This document shows positions 25,050 to 36,389 of a stretch of 64,000 nucleotides of DNA, piece after piece. Each line of letters starts with the position of its first letter. The stretch's first letter is position 1. The position numbers and the translations under genes were made by a program. Origin of the DNA: Argentina anserina (lineage: Eukaryota > Streptophyta > Magnoliopsida > Rosales > Rosaceae); the NCBI RefSeq assembly GCF_933775445.1, contig NC_065876.1, forward strand, positions 24,366,001 through 24,430,000, in the 5' to 3' direction. The notes beneath the pieces were generated by a model. It was given only the letters and a program-made list of their open reading frames with translations, was not told where the DNA came from and did no database searches.

Positions 25050-27956
25050 TGATAGGTCGTTAATTAAAATGTCTATAATAAACTTTGTAAAACATCATCG
25101 TTAGTATAGAATAAACAGGGATCGTTCAGTCCGGGGAATCAAAAGGGCCTCAAAACTTATCATCTTATTGGGGGATTTGAGTTGGATTATAAAACTACTA
25201 CTGAAAATAAATCATAAATTACTATTTACATGATCGACTTATCTTTAACAAATTTAAACCAAATTTATCATTACACCACATAATTACAAGTTCGAACCTA
25301 TCATGCATTCTAATTTGACCAATTACATACTTTTTAGACACCAATACAATTAGAGTCTTAGGGGATCATCTAAGCATGCAAGATTTCAATTAACATTTAG
25401 ATTGACTTAGGGCCTAATCTAAATTTGCATGCAATCGAATTCAATAACACTTAGAGTAGAAATCAAACAAGATTACATTTAAACACCAAATCTTTGTTGG
25501 AGACATGTTTCATGTATGGCGCCACCCACCATGGTTTCACATGCAAATTTCCAGAATTTTTACCTCTTTTAATCAACACAAACCAAACCTACTTAGGGCA
25601 TGATTCGATTTGTGTCAATATGGTTTATGAATCTAGCACTCAAACACAATCTTAGGGACTGCATCCAAGCACTAAATTTATATGCACATATCTGAAAATT
25701 ATCTAAAAGTATGAGAAAGATGATTAGAACACAACAATAGAAATACAAACTCAATAATTATAGTAAAACCATCAATTCGACAAAGATCCAAAAATCCAAT
25801 AAAACAATATGAAAATTTCGATTCTTAATACAAAACAATAATCCCACACAAACATCATACTACAATCTTTATAGACAAAGTATTGTAGAAAATCAAAAAT
25901 GAACAAAACCATGGAGATGAGTTGCGAGAATCACATGTTGTAGGAACCTTGGAGGTGTATCTTCAATGGTGATTTCAGTGGAGATGGAATTGGTATGGGG
26001 GAGAACATCTTGCTATTTTTATGAATGATGTTTGAGGTAGTATTTTGACAAAGGTTTGGCTTTTTAATGCAAAGGAGAAGTGCCTCATTTGAGAGGTGAA
26101 GGATGCACGGTTTGCTCTTTGATGTTGCCTCTTTTCTTCTTATTATAATGCCATGCTTTAATCTCTTAAATCATGTCATGTTTTATTTCCTAAATCATGC
26201 CATGTTTTATTCCTTTAATGATCATTTTTTTAGCTTTAGGTTGCATATGCATGGCTTCATCTCTTTTATTTTTACTTAATTAATATTCACATTTATTTTT
26301 TCATTCTTCTTTAGCATAAATGCCAATTTGCACCCCAAATTTGGCTGAAATTGTCAATTTGCACCCCGAACTTGCATTTGAGTCAATTTACTTCCTAAAC
26401 TTGGTAAAAATTACCGATTTACACCCCGAACTTGTATTTGAGTCAACTTACCTCCTAATTGGTAAAAATTGCCGATTTGCACCCCATCCGTTAAATTTAA
26501 CTGTTTCTATCCAATTTTGCGTCACATGTCATGCATTTAAGGGGTAGTATTGTCATTATATATGCCTATAATAGATTAGGACTCTGAATCCTACAGGATT
26601 GTGGTTATGTAATGCCTATATATTGGCCTCATTATCAATCAATAAACGGTTACGTTCTGTTCTATTACGTCGTTATTATTCTGGTTTTATTCATCCTCCA
26701 ACAATGTGTACATATAAAAATATATTTATACACAACACACTATATTTGAATGAGTGGGTATATTGAATATATAATTCAAAGTAGGGTTAAGTAGGTAGAA
26801 AAAAAGATGTAAATAAATAATTTGATTAACAAAATAATCCTCATTTTAAAGAATATTTTTATTTGTTTTTAAGAAAAATATATATATATATATATATAAT
26901 GACAATAATACCCCTTAAATGCATGACATGCGACGCAAAATTGGATAGAAACAGTTAAATTTGACGGATGGGGTGCAAATCGGCAATTTTTACCAAGTTA
27001 AGGAGGTAAATTGCTCAAATACAAGTTCGGGGTGTAAATCAGCAATTTTTACCAAGTTTAGGAGGTAAATTGACTCAAATGCAAGTTCGAGGTGCAAATT
27101 GACAATTTCAGCCAAGTTTGAGGTGCAAATCGGCATTTATGCCTTCTTTTTTTCTTCTTCCCACGGCAAGGACTTCATTTCTTAATTCTCTCCATTTTTT
27201 ATCTCTTCTATTTAATTGTTGCGTGACTTGTTGATTATAGGACTCCATGTGCATGACTTTTCCTTGTTCCACTCTATCTACCAACCCGTGAGTAACTCTC
27301 CGTGTAGGCACGGTTCTCCTTTATTTTCTCAATCCGTGCCTTATCCCTTTTAGTACTTCTTTACACGGCTGAAACTCCTCGTTTTCCTCTAGTATTATCT
27401 CTTAAATACAATCTGAAAATAAAAAAATAAAATCATAAGTAAGAGATGATTAATTTCGAAAATTATGTCATAATCTAGATAATTGTTGTCTTAAAAAGAC
27501 ACATGTAATATATGAGCTCAGCTAGATTAGGAAAGTTTCTAATTTACAAAAAGGAAACTTACTACAACAAGTAAGTTACTAGAATATGAAAAATATTTTA
27601 GGAAAGTTTCGCAAAAAGAGTTTCAGTCCAAGTATGACTCTCCCATGTGATACGTTTCCTAGTCTAACAAGGATTCCTAGTGCAAGAAGGATTCTCAAAA
27701 TATCGCCAATGCGACCAAAACGTAGAAAGATGAAGACTCTTAATCCAACTAGGTTTCCTAGTCCTACAAGCATTTCTACTCAAACTAGGACTCTGGACCA
27801 ATTCTGCGTTTTTATCATGTAAGCACAAAAATGCATCCAATACCGCCCAAGACTCTTACTACGACTCAATGACTCGATAGTACAACAATATAGGCTAAGC
27901 AAAGTACAAATAGAGGTAAAAATATGTTAAGAACGTCGCACAAAGTGCTCTTATCA
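25050..27956 (-). repeat. 3' LTR of the first Athila-like element, enlarged by a nested MITE
   Basis: In reverse complement it aligns with the LTR at 38200-39748: both hold AACATCATCGTTAGTATAGAATAA, GGAGACATGTTTCATGTATGGCG and the ends TGATA...TATCA. It is 2907 bp against 1549 bp for the other. About 830 bp of the excess is the inverted-repeat element 26314-27142. The rest is sequence at about 27150-27500 with no counterpart in the second element. Confidence 0.85.
26314..27142. mobile_element. Long-TIR MITE inserted in the Athila-like LTR
   Basis: The left end GCATAAATGCCAATTTGCAC is mirrored by the right end GTGCAAATCGGCATTTATGC. Pairing continues for roughly 250 bp, including TTTAACTGTTTCTATCCAAT and its complement near 26945. 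The arms contain two or three imperfect repeats of a phrase like AATTGCCGATTTGCACCCCG. Flanks CTTCTTTA (left) and CTTCTTTT (right) are a 7/8 target-duplication candidate. The centre (about 26565-26703) resembles the end of a small LTR (TATATTGGCCTC...CAACA). It is non-coding. Confidence 0.82.
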
Positions 27957-28474
27957 ACTACCTCACACTTTGCTTTTGCTAGTCACTTAGCAAAATAAAA
28001 CTAAACAAGACACTATTTCCCCTAAATGATTGCCTCAGAATCTCAAAACACATAGCTTTCAATTTTAAGCATTTGAATATAAGCACATAACTTCCAAGTT
28101 TCATAAACATGTTTCATAGTATTAATAAGTCATCTACGAGATAATAAGCATTTAAACATGTTTAGTCAATCCAATCCTCCTCACAAGGCATACTCTCTTC
28201 TTTTCACTCAGATTCATAGTTATCATTCACACACAAGTTCTATGCTTTCCTTAATGCTATCCCGTGGCTTCTTTACTACTTTTTATGGTGTCACAACTTT
28301 AAATTTCCTTTTTCTTGTTAGCTCTCATTTCTCTCTTTATCTCTCCTATCATGACTCGGTTACTTAACCTTGCTTTATTCAAGTGGAACAACAAATGACT
28401 GGGTGAGTCTTTTAGAAAGCATGACACATGAAGCAACCACTCAAAGAACCCATACGACGAGTCCTACAAATTAT

Positions 28475-28985
28475 TAGAGTTTTACGGGCCTACATGATCG
28501 CGTACAAGACGCCTATTGGGATGTCACCATTCAGATTAGTGTATGGGAAGGCATGTCACCTTCCAGTGGAGTTAGAGCACAGAGCATGGTGGGCGGTGAA
28601 GAAGTTCAACATAAGCTTGGATGAAGCAGGTTTGCATCGAAAGTTGCAGCTCAATGAGCTTGAGGAGATTAGGAATGAGGCTTACGATGCTTCGTGGATT
28701 TACAAGGAGAAAACCCGTGCTTACCATGATAAAATGAGTAGAGGAAAGAAGTTCCAAGTGGGCCAGAAAGTTCTGTTATTCCATTCGAGGTTTATGTTGT
28801 TTCCAGAGAAACTTCGTTCGCGTTGGGTTGGCTCATTTGTTGTTACTAACATGTTTGCTCATGGTGCAGTTAAGATTAAAGTGATACAACAGGGAAGACA
28901 TTCAAGGTGAATGAGCATCGACTTAAGCCCTACCATGAGCCATTTGAGGAGCACACGTATGAGGAGACAATTGTGAGAAATGCGC
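28475..28985 (+). pseudogene. Athila integrase C-terminal part, inverted relative to its element
   Basis: The plus-strand frame contains [19 protein letters not shown] and [11 protein letters not shown], then a C-terminal [20 protein letters not shown] module, which is the end of Gypsy integrase. It picks up at the residue where the minus-strand integrase at 30678-30887 stops. The frame is broken near 28895 by a small deletion; compare 41080-41205, which stays open. The first codons of the open frame (28428-28474) belong to flanking sequence. Confidence 0.88.
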
Positions 28986-30455
28986 CTAACGGAGAATGAA
29001 CATGAGAGAGTCTAGGCTGAGAGGCTATAAAACTCAAGCGCTGCATGGGAGGCAACCCATTTCAACCATATTTGTGGATGAGTCGTCTACGAGAGTTTGA
29101 ATTTTCTAATCCCTTCACTCTTATGGTTGAATTGTATATATGTTGATATGTGATCTTATTCTATGCTTGTGAATTTCATTCTTACTATTGAGCTTACATT
29201 GAGGACAATGTAATTTTCTAAGTGTGGGATAGGGTTGCAAGATCATTGATTGTTTGTTTTTGCTTTGATTTATTGTTTGTGTCATGATATAAAGAAAAAA
29301 TCGGAAAAATGAATGAAAAAAAAATTGTATTGCTTTATTGAGTCTTAGGATGCCCATAAAATCTAGGATGATTATGTCTCTAAATGCATAGATGATGGTT
29401 TTGCATTTCATACGAATTAAATTGTAAGTTTCATTGATGATGTGGATTTAGTATGCACATATGAGATTTAGATTGATTGATTATGACATACATTTTTTGG
29501 TCAGTTTAAAGTCCATAACAATATGTGAGTTTTTTAGCCTATATGTACTTTCTTCATGAGATGTAATATGAAATTTCGTGGTTGTTCATGAATCTCACTA
29601 TTCTTTGCATATTCAATAACTATGTGTCATAGCTTTTAATGAACTCTATAATTTACTAAAACTCACTTTTGTGATTATTGAAACTTTTAAGTCATAAAAT
29701 GCTCTGATTTTAAAAGTGATTTATGGATCATTTCTAGGAATACCACCACTTTAGCCAAACAGTCATGTATATATATATATATATGTGCCATGTTTGGGAC
29801 CCCTTAGTTGAATCTCATTTGACCCTACAATGAGCCTTGTATTCATCACTTATGTTATCTCCATGCTTAGTATAGTTACATTTACCTTGTCCTATAAAGT
29901 TTGCAGAATTCTTGTTGAGATGATGTTGTGATGATGCATGAAATAAGTGTGGGGTGGAAGACATTAAAAAAAAAGAATCAACAAGCTTTTAAGCAAGCAA
30001 TGCCGAGAAAAACAAGAAAAAAATGTTATGTTGTCTTCTATTTGTGATTTTGAGTTGAGTTGTTATTGAAGGTCTAAAAGTTTTTTACTTGACCTTTGTA
30101 CATGTTCACTTTGTGGTTAGAATGATGATTGTGCCCAACTTGTTATATTCGGCCCCTGATGATGTGTGGTGTCATAAGGATGATGTTTACTCTGCTAAGT
30201 CTATAGGATTACCTTTGTGATTTCTTGATATTCCATGCCTTTAGCTAAGCCTAAACATTTACCTTATCTAATTATCCTAATGATTCTTAAAATGAGCAAA
30301 TCTTCGTTTGTGGAGATGATCACAAGAGTTGAGCCTATAGTTTTGGTCCATTTGTGCACATAATTGTTAAATGAGGTTTTCCTATGTTATTCACAAAGTG
30401 CTTTAATTTGTTTAAATATGAAAGTTATTTGATGTCTTAATTTCATTTCTCTTGC
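28986..30455 (+). repeat. Long 3' non-coding region of the Athila-like element (inverted copy)
   Basis: It aligns nearly end to end with 41200-42640 in the second element: the same GCGCTGCATGGGAGGCAACCC start, TTGAGGACAATGTAATTTTCTAAGTGTGG, and TTCGGCCCCTGATGRTGTGTGG. No protein frame is kept in either copy. In Athila elements an env-like ORF may occupy this zone; none is readable here. Confidence 0.8.
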
Positions 30456-30677
30456 ATACAGCCATTAAGATTCTTAAAGCAAAAGATGTTTTCGGTGGTA
30501 GTGAGAAAGATTGATGGAAAAGAGATAGAGAGAAGAAAAAAAAACAAAACAAATGACAGAAAATAGTCTGATGCTTTCGGTGGTGGATAGAAATATTTTC
30601 AAAATTAAATTCATCTGATTAAAATATATGATGGAAAGATTACTAAAACATTTGCGGAGCCTCGGAAGCTAATTTCA

Positions 30678-33600
30678 CTAATTCTCCACATCAAACCGAT
30701 CACTCCAATCCTTCCTTGTTGGACCTATAGTTTTCTCCAGAATTCCCTTGATTTCTTTGTTGGACATTTCTGCCATGCCACTTGTCTGAGGATGATATGG
30801 TGTCGAAACTTTGTGGGTCACTCCATACTTATTGAGCAATACCTCAATTGTCCGGTTGCAGAAATGAGAACCTCCATCACTTATCAAAACACATGGTACT
30901 CATAACCTGCAAAATATGTTAGTTCTTAAGAAACCTGCAGCCACTTTTGAATCATTAGTCATGGTGGCCTTTGCCTACACCCACTTCGACACATAATCAA
31001 TAGCTAGTAAGATATACAAGAAACCTTTAGATGAAGGAAATTGACCCATGAAATCTATACCCCACACATCAAAAATTTCGACAGTAATAATAGGAGTAAG
31101 GGGTATTTGATCTCTCGGACCAATCTTACATGTCTGTTGACACCTATCACAAAAAAAACACAAAACATGTATGCATCCTTGAAAATAGTAGGCCAATAAA
31201 ATCCACATTCCAACACCTTTAAAGTTGTTATACAAGGCCCAAAATGACCTCCACATGCCTCATTATGACAGAAGTTAAGAATTGACCTATGCTCATTTTC
31301 TGGGACACATATCCTAATGACTTGATCACTACATTGTTTCCATAAATACGGTTCATCCCACATATAATGTCTAGCCATTTTCTTCAATTTATCCTTATTA
31401 GCATGCGAAAGTGTACTAGGAAAAGTCTTAGTAACTAAATAATTGACAATGTTTGCATACCAAGGCACACTTACCTCCATCCCAAAGAGTTGCTCATCAG
31501 GGAAAGTCTCACGTAGTGACTCTCTTTCCTCATCTCGCACGATCCTACTCAAATGATCAGCTACCACATTCTCACTTCCCTTCTTATCTCAAATCTCAAG
31601 ATCAAATTCTTGAATCAACAGTATCCACCGGATCAACCTGGGCTTAGCATCTTTTTTAGTCATCAAATATCTTAAGGCTGCATGGTCAGAATACACAATA
31701 ACTTTAGAATGCAAAAGATATGATCAAAATATTTCTAAAGCAAAGATTACAGCCAAAAGCTCATTTTCCATAGTCGAATAATTTATCTGAGCCTCATTAA
31801 GAGTCCTAGACGCATAGTAAATCACTACAGGCCTCTTTTGTCTTCTTTGGCCCAACACTGCCCCAACTGCATAGTCCGAAGCATCGCACATCAATTCGAA
31901 GGACAGGTTCCAGTCCGGAGGACAAATGATGGGTGCACTAGTCAACAACTCTTTCAATTTCACAAACGATTTATCACATATATCATCCCATATGAACGAC
32001 ACCTCCTTCTGCAATAGGGTACATATAGGTCTCGCCACCATGGAAAAATTCTTGATGAATCTCCTATAAAATCCTACATGACCAAAAAAAGAACGAACAT
32101 CTCTCACAGTTGTGGAAGTGGGTATGTGATGCACAATATTAACCTTAACTTTGTCTACCTCAATACCCTTAGCAGATATAATATGTCCCAAAACTATCCC
32201 TTGATTCACCATGAAATGACATTTTTCCAATTAAGCACAAGGTTAGTTTCTACACACCTTCTCAAGATTAACTCTAAGTTCTCTAAACATGCATCAAAAT
32301 TTTTTCCATAAACACTAAAATCATCCATAAAGACCTCAATAATATTTTCGATAAAGTTAGAGAAAATAGCAAGCATACATCGTTGAAATGTACCTGGTGC
32401 GTTGCACAACCCAAAAGGCATGTGTCGATAGGCAAAAGAGTCAAATGGACATGTAAATGTCGTCTTCTCCTGATCCTCCAGATGAATGCATATTTGGTTG
32501 TACCCATTGTACCCATATAGAAAACAATAGAACTCGTGTTCAGGTAATCTCTCCAACATTTGGTCCATGAACGGCAAAGACATGTGATCATTGCGTGTTG
32601 TAGAATTCAACTTCCTATAATCAATGCACATCCTATTACCGGTCACCAACCTGTAGGGTACCAACTCATTCACCTCAATTTTCACAACAGTCACCCCACT
32701 CTTCTTAGGCACAATTTGCATTGGTGAAATCCACCGACTGTCCGAGATAGGATAGATCACCCCACAATCAAGCAGCTTGATCACCTCATCTTTCATGATT
32801 TTCATCATTGATGGGTGCAATCTCTTCTGAGCATCACGTGTAGGCTTGGCGCCATCCTCCAAAAGTATACTATGGACACAAGTTGTAGGGCTGATCCGCT
32901 TGATATCTGCCAAAGTCCATCCAATAGAGGTCTTGTTCCTCTTAAGCACATCAATCAATCCAGCTTCAAGCTGCTTACTCAGTGTTGATGACACAATAAC
33001 TGGTAGAGTATCATCTTTTCCAAGGTACACATACTTCAAATGATCTGGAAGCTCCTTTAAATCTAACTTTGGGGCATGTACCATAAATGGTAATAATTTA
33101 TTAGTGGAATTGGGAATTGACAAGAAAGAAGGATACCTTTTGTATGGTTGAGCTTCAAGCTCATTTACTATTTCAAAACATTTGGGCTCAAAATTAGCCC
33201 ACTCCTCCCTTGGGACACGGTCCCCATGCTTATCAAATCCGGCCCATTGCTCCATAGCTAATTGCTATGCTTCCAACGTCTTTGACATAACCTGTGCAAT
33301 AGAATCAACAACATTCAGAGAAAAACACGAGTTAAGGTCAGAAACTGGGTACTTCATTGCCTCAAAAATATTGAAGTTGATAACATCTCCATCAAACTCC
33401 ATTGTCAAATTCCCATTTGCAACATCGATGCATGTCCTTACAGTCCTCATGAACGATCTCCCCAAAAGCAGTGGAGTTGTCTCCAATGGTGATACCTCCA
33501 TGTCTAGCACATAAAAATCTGCATGAAAAATCAAGTGACTGACCTGCACAAGGACATCCTCAACATACCCCTTAGGGTACTTGGTAGATGGATCTGCTAA

Positions 33601-33830
33601 TTGGATAATCACATTATCATTCTTCAAATGTCCTAATCCTAGTGATTGATAAACATTAAAAGACATGACATTTATCGAAGCACCTAGATCAAGCTTAACA
33701 TTATCAAATAATGTGTTACCAATTTTACATGGGACATAGAAACTTCCCATATCATTCATCTTAGGGGGTAGCTTTCTTTGGATGACAGCTGAAACTGTCT
33801 CATTCATCTTCACTACCTTCTCTTCCCTAA
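30678..33830 (-). pseudogene. Athila-like pol remnant: protease, reverse transcriptase, RNase H, integrase N-terminal half
   Basis: The frames on the minus strand are in normal order. 33813-33265 is the aspartic protease region with DLGASINVMS and LLLGRSFMRT. 33255-32206 is reverse transcriptase with MCIDYRKLN, LPFMDQMLERL, MPFGLCNAPGTFQRC and FMDDFSVYG (YxDD-type site as MDD). 32230-31724 carries the connection and RNase H (FYRRFIKNFS, LMCDASDYAVGAVLGQR, ENELLAVIFALE). 31567-30975 holds the H..H..C..C zinc finger and the first integrase block ([12 protein letters not shown]). 30887-30678 holds SDGGSHFCN and [13 protein letters not shown]. There are frameshifts between segments, and the integrase is cut after WSDRFDV. 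It is non-functional. Confidence 0.92.
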
Positions 33831-33849
33831 TTTGTCTTCTTGAAGTGCA

Positions 33850-35405
33850 AAAAATTTCGCATATTTAGGGATCTGCAACTTCAGTCAATTTGGTTAAGAA
33901 ACAGAAGATGCAATTCCAGAATAAGCTGAAACCAAACAAGACTATTGCCAAAAAAACTCCAACTCAGCCTCAACCTCCAACTATGCAGCTAGGGAAAACA
34001 AACCATTTAAGTTCAAATTCTATTTTTGTAAGAAGGTTATACATATGAAGAAAGATTGCACTAGCTTTAAGAACTGGATTGTCAAGAAGGGTAAGTTATC
34101 TAACATAGTCTTTACTTTAGAAATTAATTTAGTTAATGTAACACCAAGTTCTCGGTGGTTAGATTCTGGCAGCCATTTACACATAACAAATTCTTTACAG
34201 GGTTTTCAAAGGAAGAGAATCCCAAAAGTGAAGAAGTGAACATGTGTGTAGGAAATGGAATGTGTGTTGCAGTCAAGGCTATTGGAACCTTAACATTAGA
34301 TCTCGAATTAGGAAGAAATTTATTTTTAGATAATGTGTTCTATATATTTTCCATGAGAAGGAATTTAGTTTCAGTTGCTCATTTAATAAAGAGTGGTTGC
34401 AGTTTCTCATGAACATCAATGAAATTACTATTTTTAAAGATTCAGAAAGGCTTGGTTCTGCAAATATTATTGGTGATTATTTACAGTTAAATTGTTCTCC
34501 TGACAACAAGAGATTTACTTATTGAGGACACATAAAGATCCAGTAATGCATTAATGGTGTTAAAAGAACCAGGTCCAGTGAGAATTCTGCATACTTGTGG
34601 CATAGAAGGTTGAGTCACATATCAAAAGAGAGACTGCAAATTTTAGTAAAGAACAATATCCTCAATGAACTTGATTTATCCGATTTAGAATATTGTATTG
34701 AATGTTTTAAGGGGAAAATAACCAACACGAGGAAGAAAACTGCACACTGAAGCCATGTATTTTTAGAATTAATACACTGACATATGTGGTCCGTTTAGAA
34801 CTCAAACAATTTGTGAAAATGTGTACTACATCACCTTCATAAGATGATTATTCTTGATACAATTATGTCTATCTACTCTCTGAAAAATCACAAGATCTCG
34901 AAGCTTTTAAGATATACAAGGCAAAGGTAGAGAAACAACTAGATAAAAAGATCAAAAATGTTAGATTAGATCATAGAGGTGAATTTTATGGTAGATACAA
35001 TGAGTTTGGACAAAAGAAAGATCCTTTTTTATTGTTTCTTCCGGAATAAGGCATATAAGCTCAATATACCATGTCATATAATCCTCAATAGAATGGTGTA
35101 ACCGAGAAAAAGAATATGACATTACTGAACATGGTCAGAAGTATGATGTGCACAACAAGTTTAACTAGATTTTTGTGGGATGAAGCACTTAGGACTTCAA
35201 ATTATATTTGCAATAAAGCACCAAGCAAGACAGTTGATAAAACTGCATTTTGAGTTGTGGTGTGGTAGAAAACCAAGTCTTTACCATTGTCATGTGTGGG
35301 GATGTCCTGCATAAACCATAATCTATAATCTAAAAAGCAACAAATTAGATCCTAAAATTGTCAACTGCTACTTCATAGGCTATCCTGAAAAATCTAATGG
35401 CTATA
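33850..35405 (+). pseudogene. Copia gag end, protease and integrase remnant
   Basis: The plus-strand sequence holds a decayed gag zinc knuckle (FCKKVIHMKKDC, first cysteine lost), then the protease block WLDSGSHLHITNS. A GAG-pre-integrase LWHRRLSHIS follows near 34597, then integrase pieces (CGPFRTQT, LDHRGEFYG, NPQ-NGV), and the late integrase block CYFIGYPEKSNGYKL near 35375. Stops and frameshifts are numerous. The left edge coincides with the truncated end of the Athila-like element. The right edge meets a Copia primer-binding site in the opposite direction. Confidence 0.8.
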
Positions 35406-35418
35406 AGCTCTGATACCA
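35406..35418 (-). promoter_or_regulatory. Copia primer-binding site (initiator tRNA-Met type), minus strand
   Basis: GCTCTGATACCAT is the complement of ATGGTATCAGAGC, the standard plant Copia primer-binding site. It is followed after two bases by TG, the expected inner border of an LTR read from the other strand. Confidence 0.7.
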
Positions 35419-35420
35419 TA

Positions 35421-35958
35421 ATGTAAACTAAAAAAAACATTTGGCATGCTCTTTATACAGATTATCAAAGTTGTAGAATCATATCATTGATATCCATTGA
35501 TGTTTTCATTTCTCCTACGAGTAGTTGAGGATGTATAGAGGTTGTTGTCTTCTACTAATCACCAAACTTAAGCTTTTGAATAGGCAGAGTAATTACTTGT
35601 AAATCGTGGTGATAGCAGGGACCCCAAACCTCTATTTATACTAGTTCTAGTTATAAGGATGCCTCCCATAAAGGTTATTCCTCATAGGATTAGAACTGTA
35701 ATAGATATTCCTAATGCATTACAAATTTGGACATTCTTATTGTCCTAACAATGGATTCCTAATTCAATGGTAAATACACTTTTGTATTGAACAACTAGGA
35801 ATATAGTTTTCCAGATCCATGTTGTAATCGACTTGGCATTGGATAACTCCTAGTGACTCTAGGATAACTATGTGATTGTCCAGTTTAGTCTTAAAGGTCC
35901 TCTTGTTGGCTTGTTCTTCTTGATTGCTTCATAATTAGGCTAAATTTTCCTCTACACA
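35421..35958 (-). repeat. Copia 5' LTR remnant, minus strand
   Basis: The stretch lies next to a minus-strand primer-binding site, starts TG and ends CA when read on the minus strand (TGTGTAGAGG...TTTACA), and contains a TATA box (TATAAATAG) about mid-way. No second copy is in the window, so the borders rest on these signals alone. Confidence 0.65.
35632..35640 (-). promoter_or_regulatory. TATA box of the minus-strand Copia LTR
   Basis: Reverse complement TATAAATAG, placed about 320 bp from the LTR start on the element strand, as expected for the U3/R border of a Copia LTR. Confidence 0.55.
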
Positions 35959-36351
35959 GGTATTGTTATCATTCAATTGCCTTGTTAGCTAGGCATGAAT
36001 CATTTGAAAGGGCTCGAAATGTGGATTGAAGTACCATCTTTTGTATAGCTTTATATATATATATATATATCAAGGCCGGATCGAGTGCGGACGTCGACAC
36101 GTTTACCGGAATACGACCATCTTGATGACACCAAGAAGATGAGCTTGAAGGTCTGAAGAGCTGACTCACCAGAAAATTTATATCTGATCAACGTCGACTG
36201 CAAATCGATAACCGGTGACTCCACCGATAAGTAGAAGCTCCAAATTGTGGCTCATGCTTTGTTTTGCAAGAGAAGAGACGTTGCCAGCACTGGATTCCAG
36301 TGAAAAGCATGAACATCAACATTTTGGGGGTGCAGACGTCCTCTCTTGATC

Positions 36352-36389
<38 letters not shown>

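Larger units (their letters stand above)
25050..33870 (-). mobile_element. Athila-like Gypsy element, 5'-truncated, internally inverted
   Basis: On the minus strand there are a gag/protease end (33813), reverse transcriptase, RNase H, integrase, a long 3' non-coding region, and a 3' LTR at 25050-27956 that begins TGATAAGAGCACTTTGTGCG. The 5' LTR, leader and most of gag are absent; the element stops at about 33870 against another Copia remnant. The segment of about 28475-30685 lies in the opposite direction. The coding motifs ([41 protein letters not shown]) are those of the plant Athila lineage. Confidence 0.88.

Noticed and set aside
28158..28474. Plus-strand frame 28158-28367 and the first codons of 28428-28910 as coding
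   Set aside because: They are the antisense of the Athila-like 3' region or filler before the true integrase homology at about 28475.
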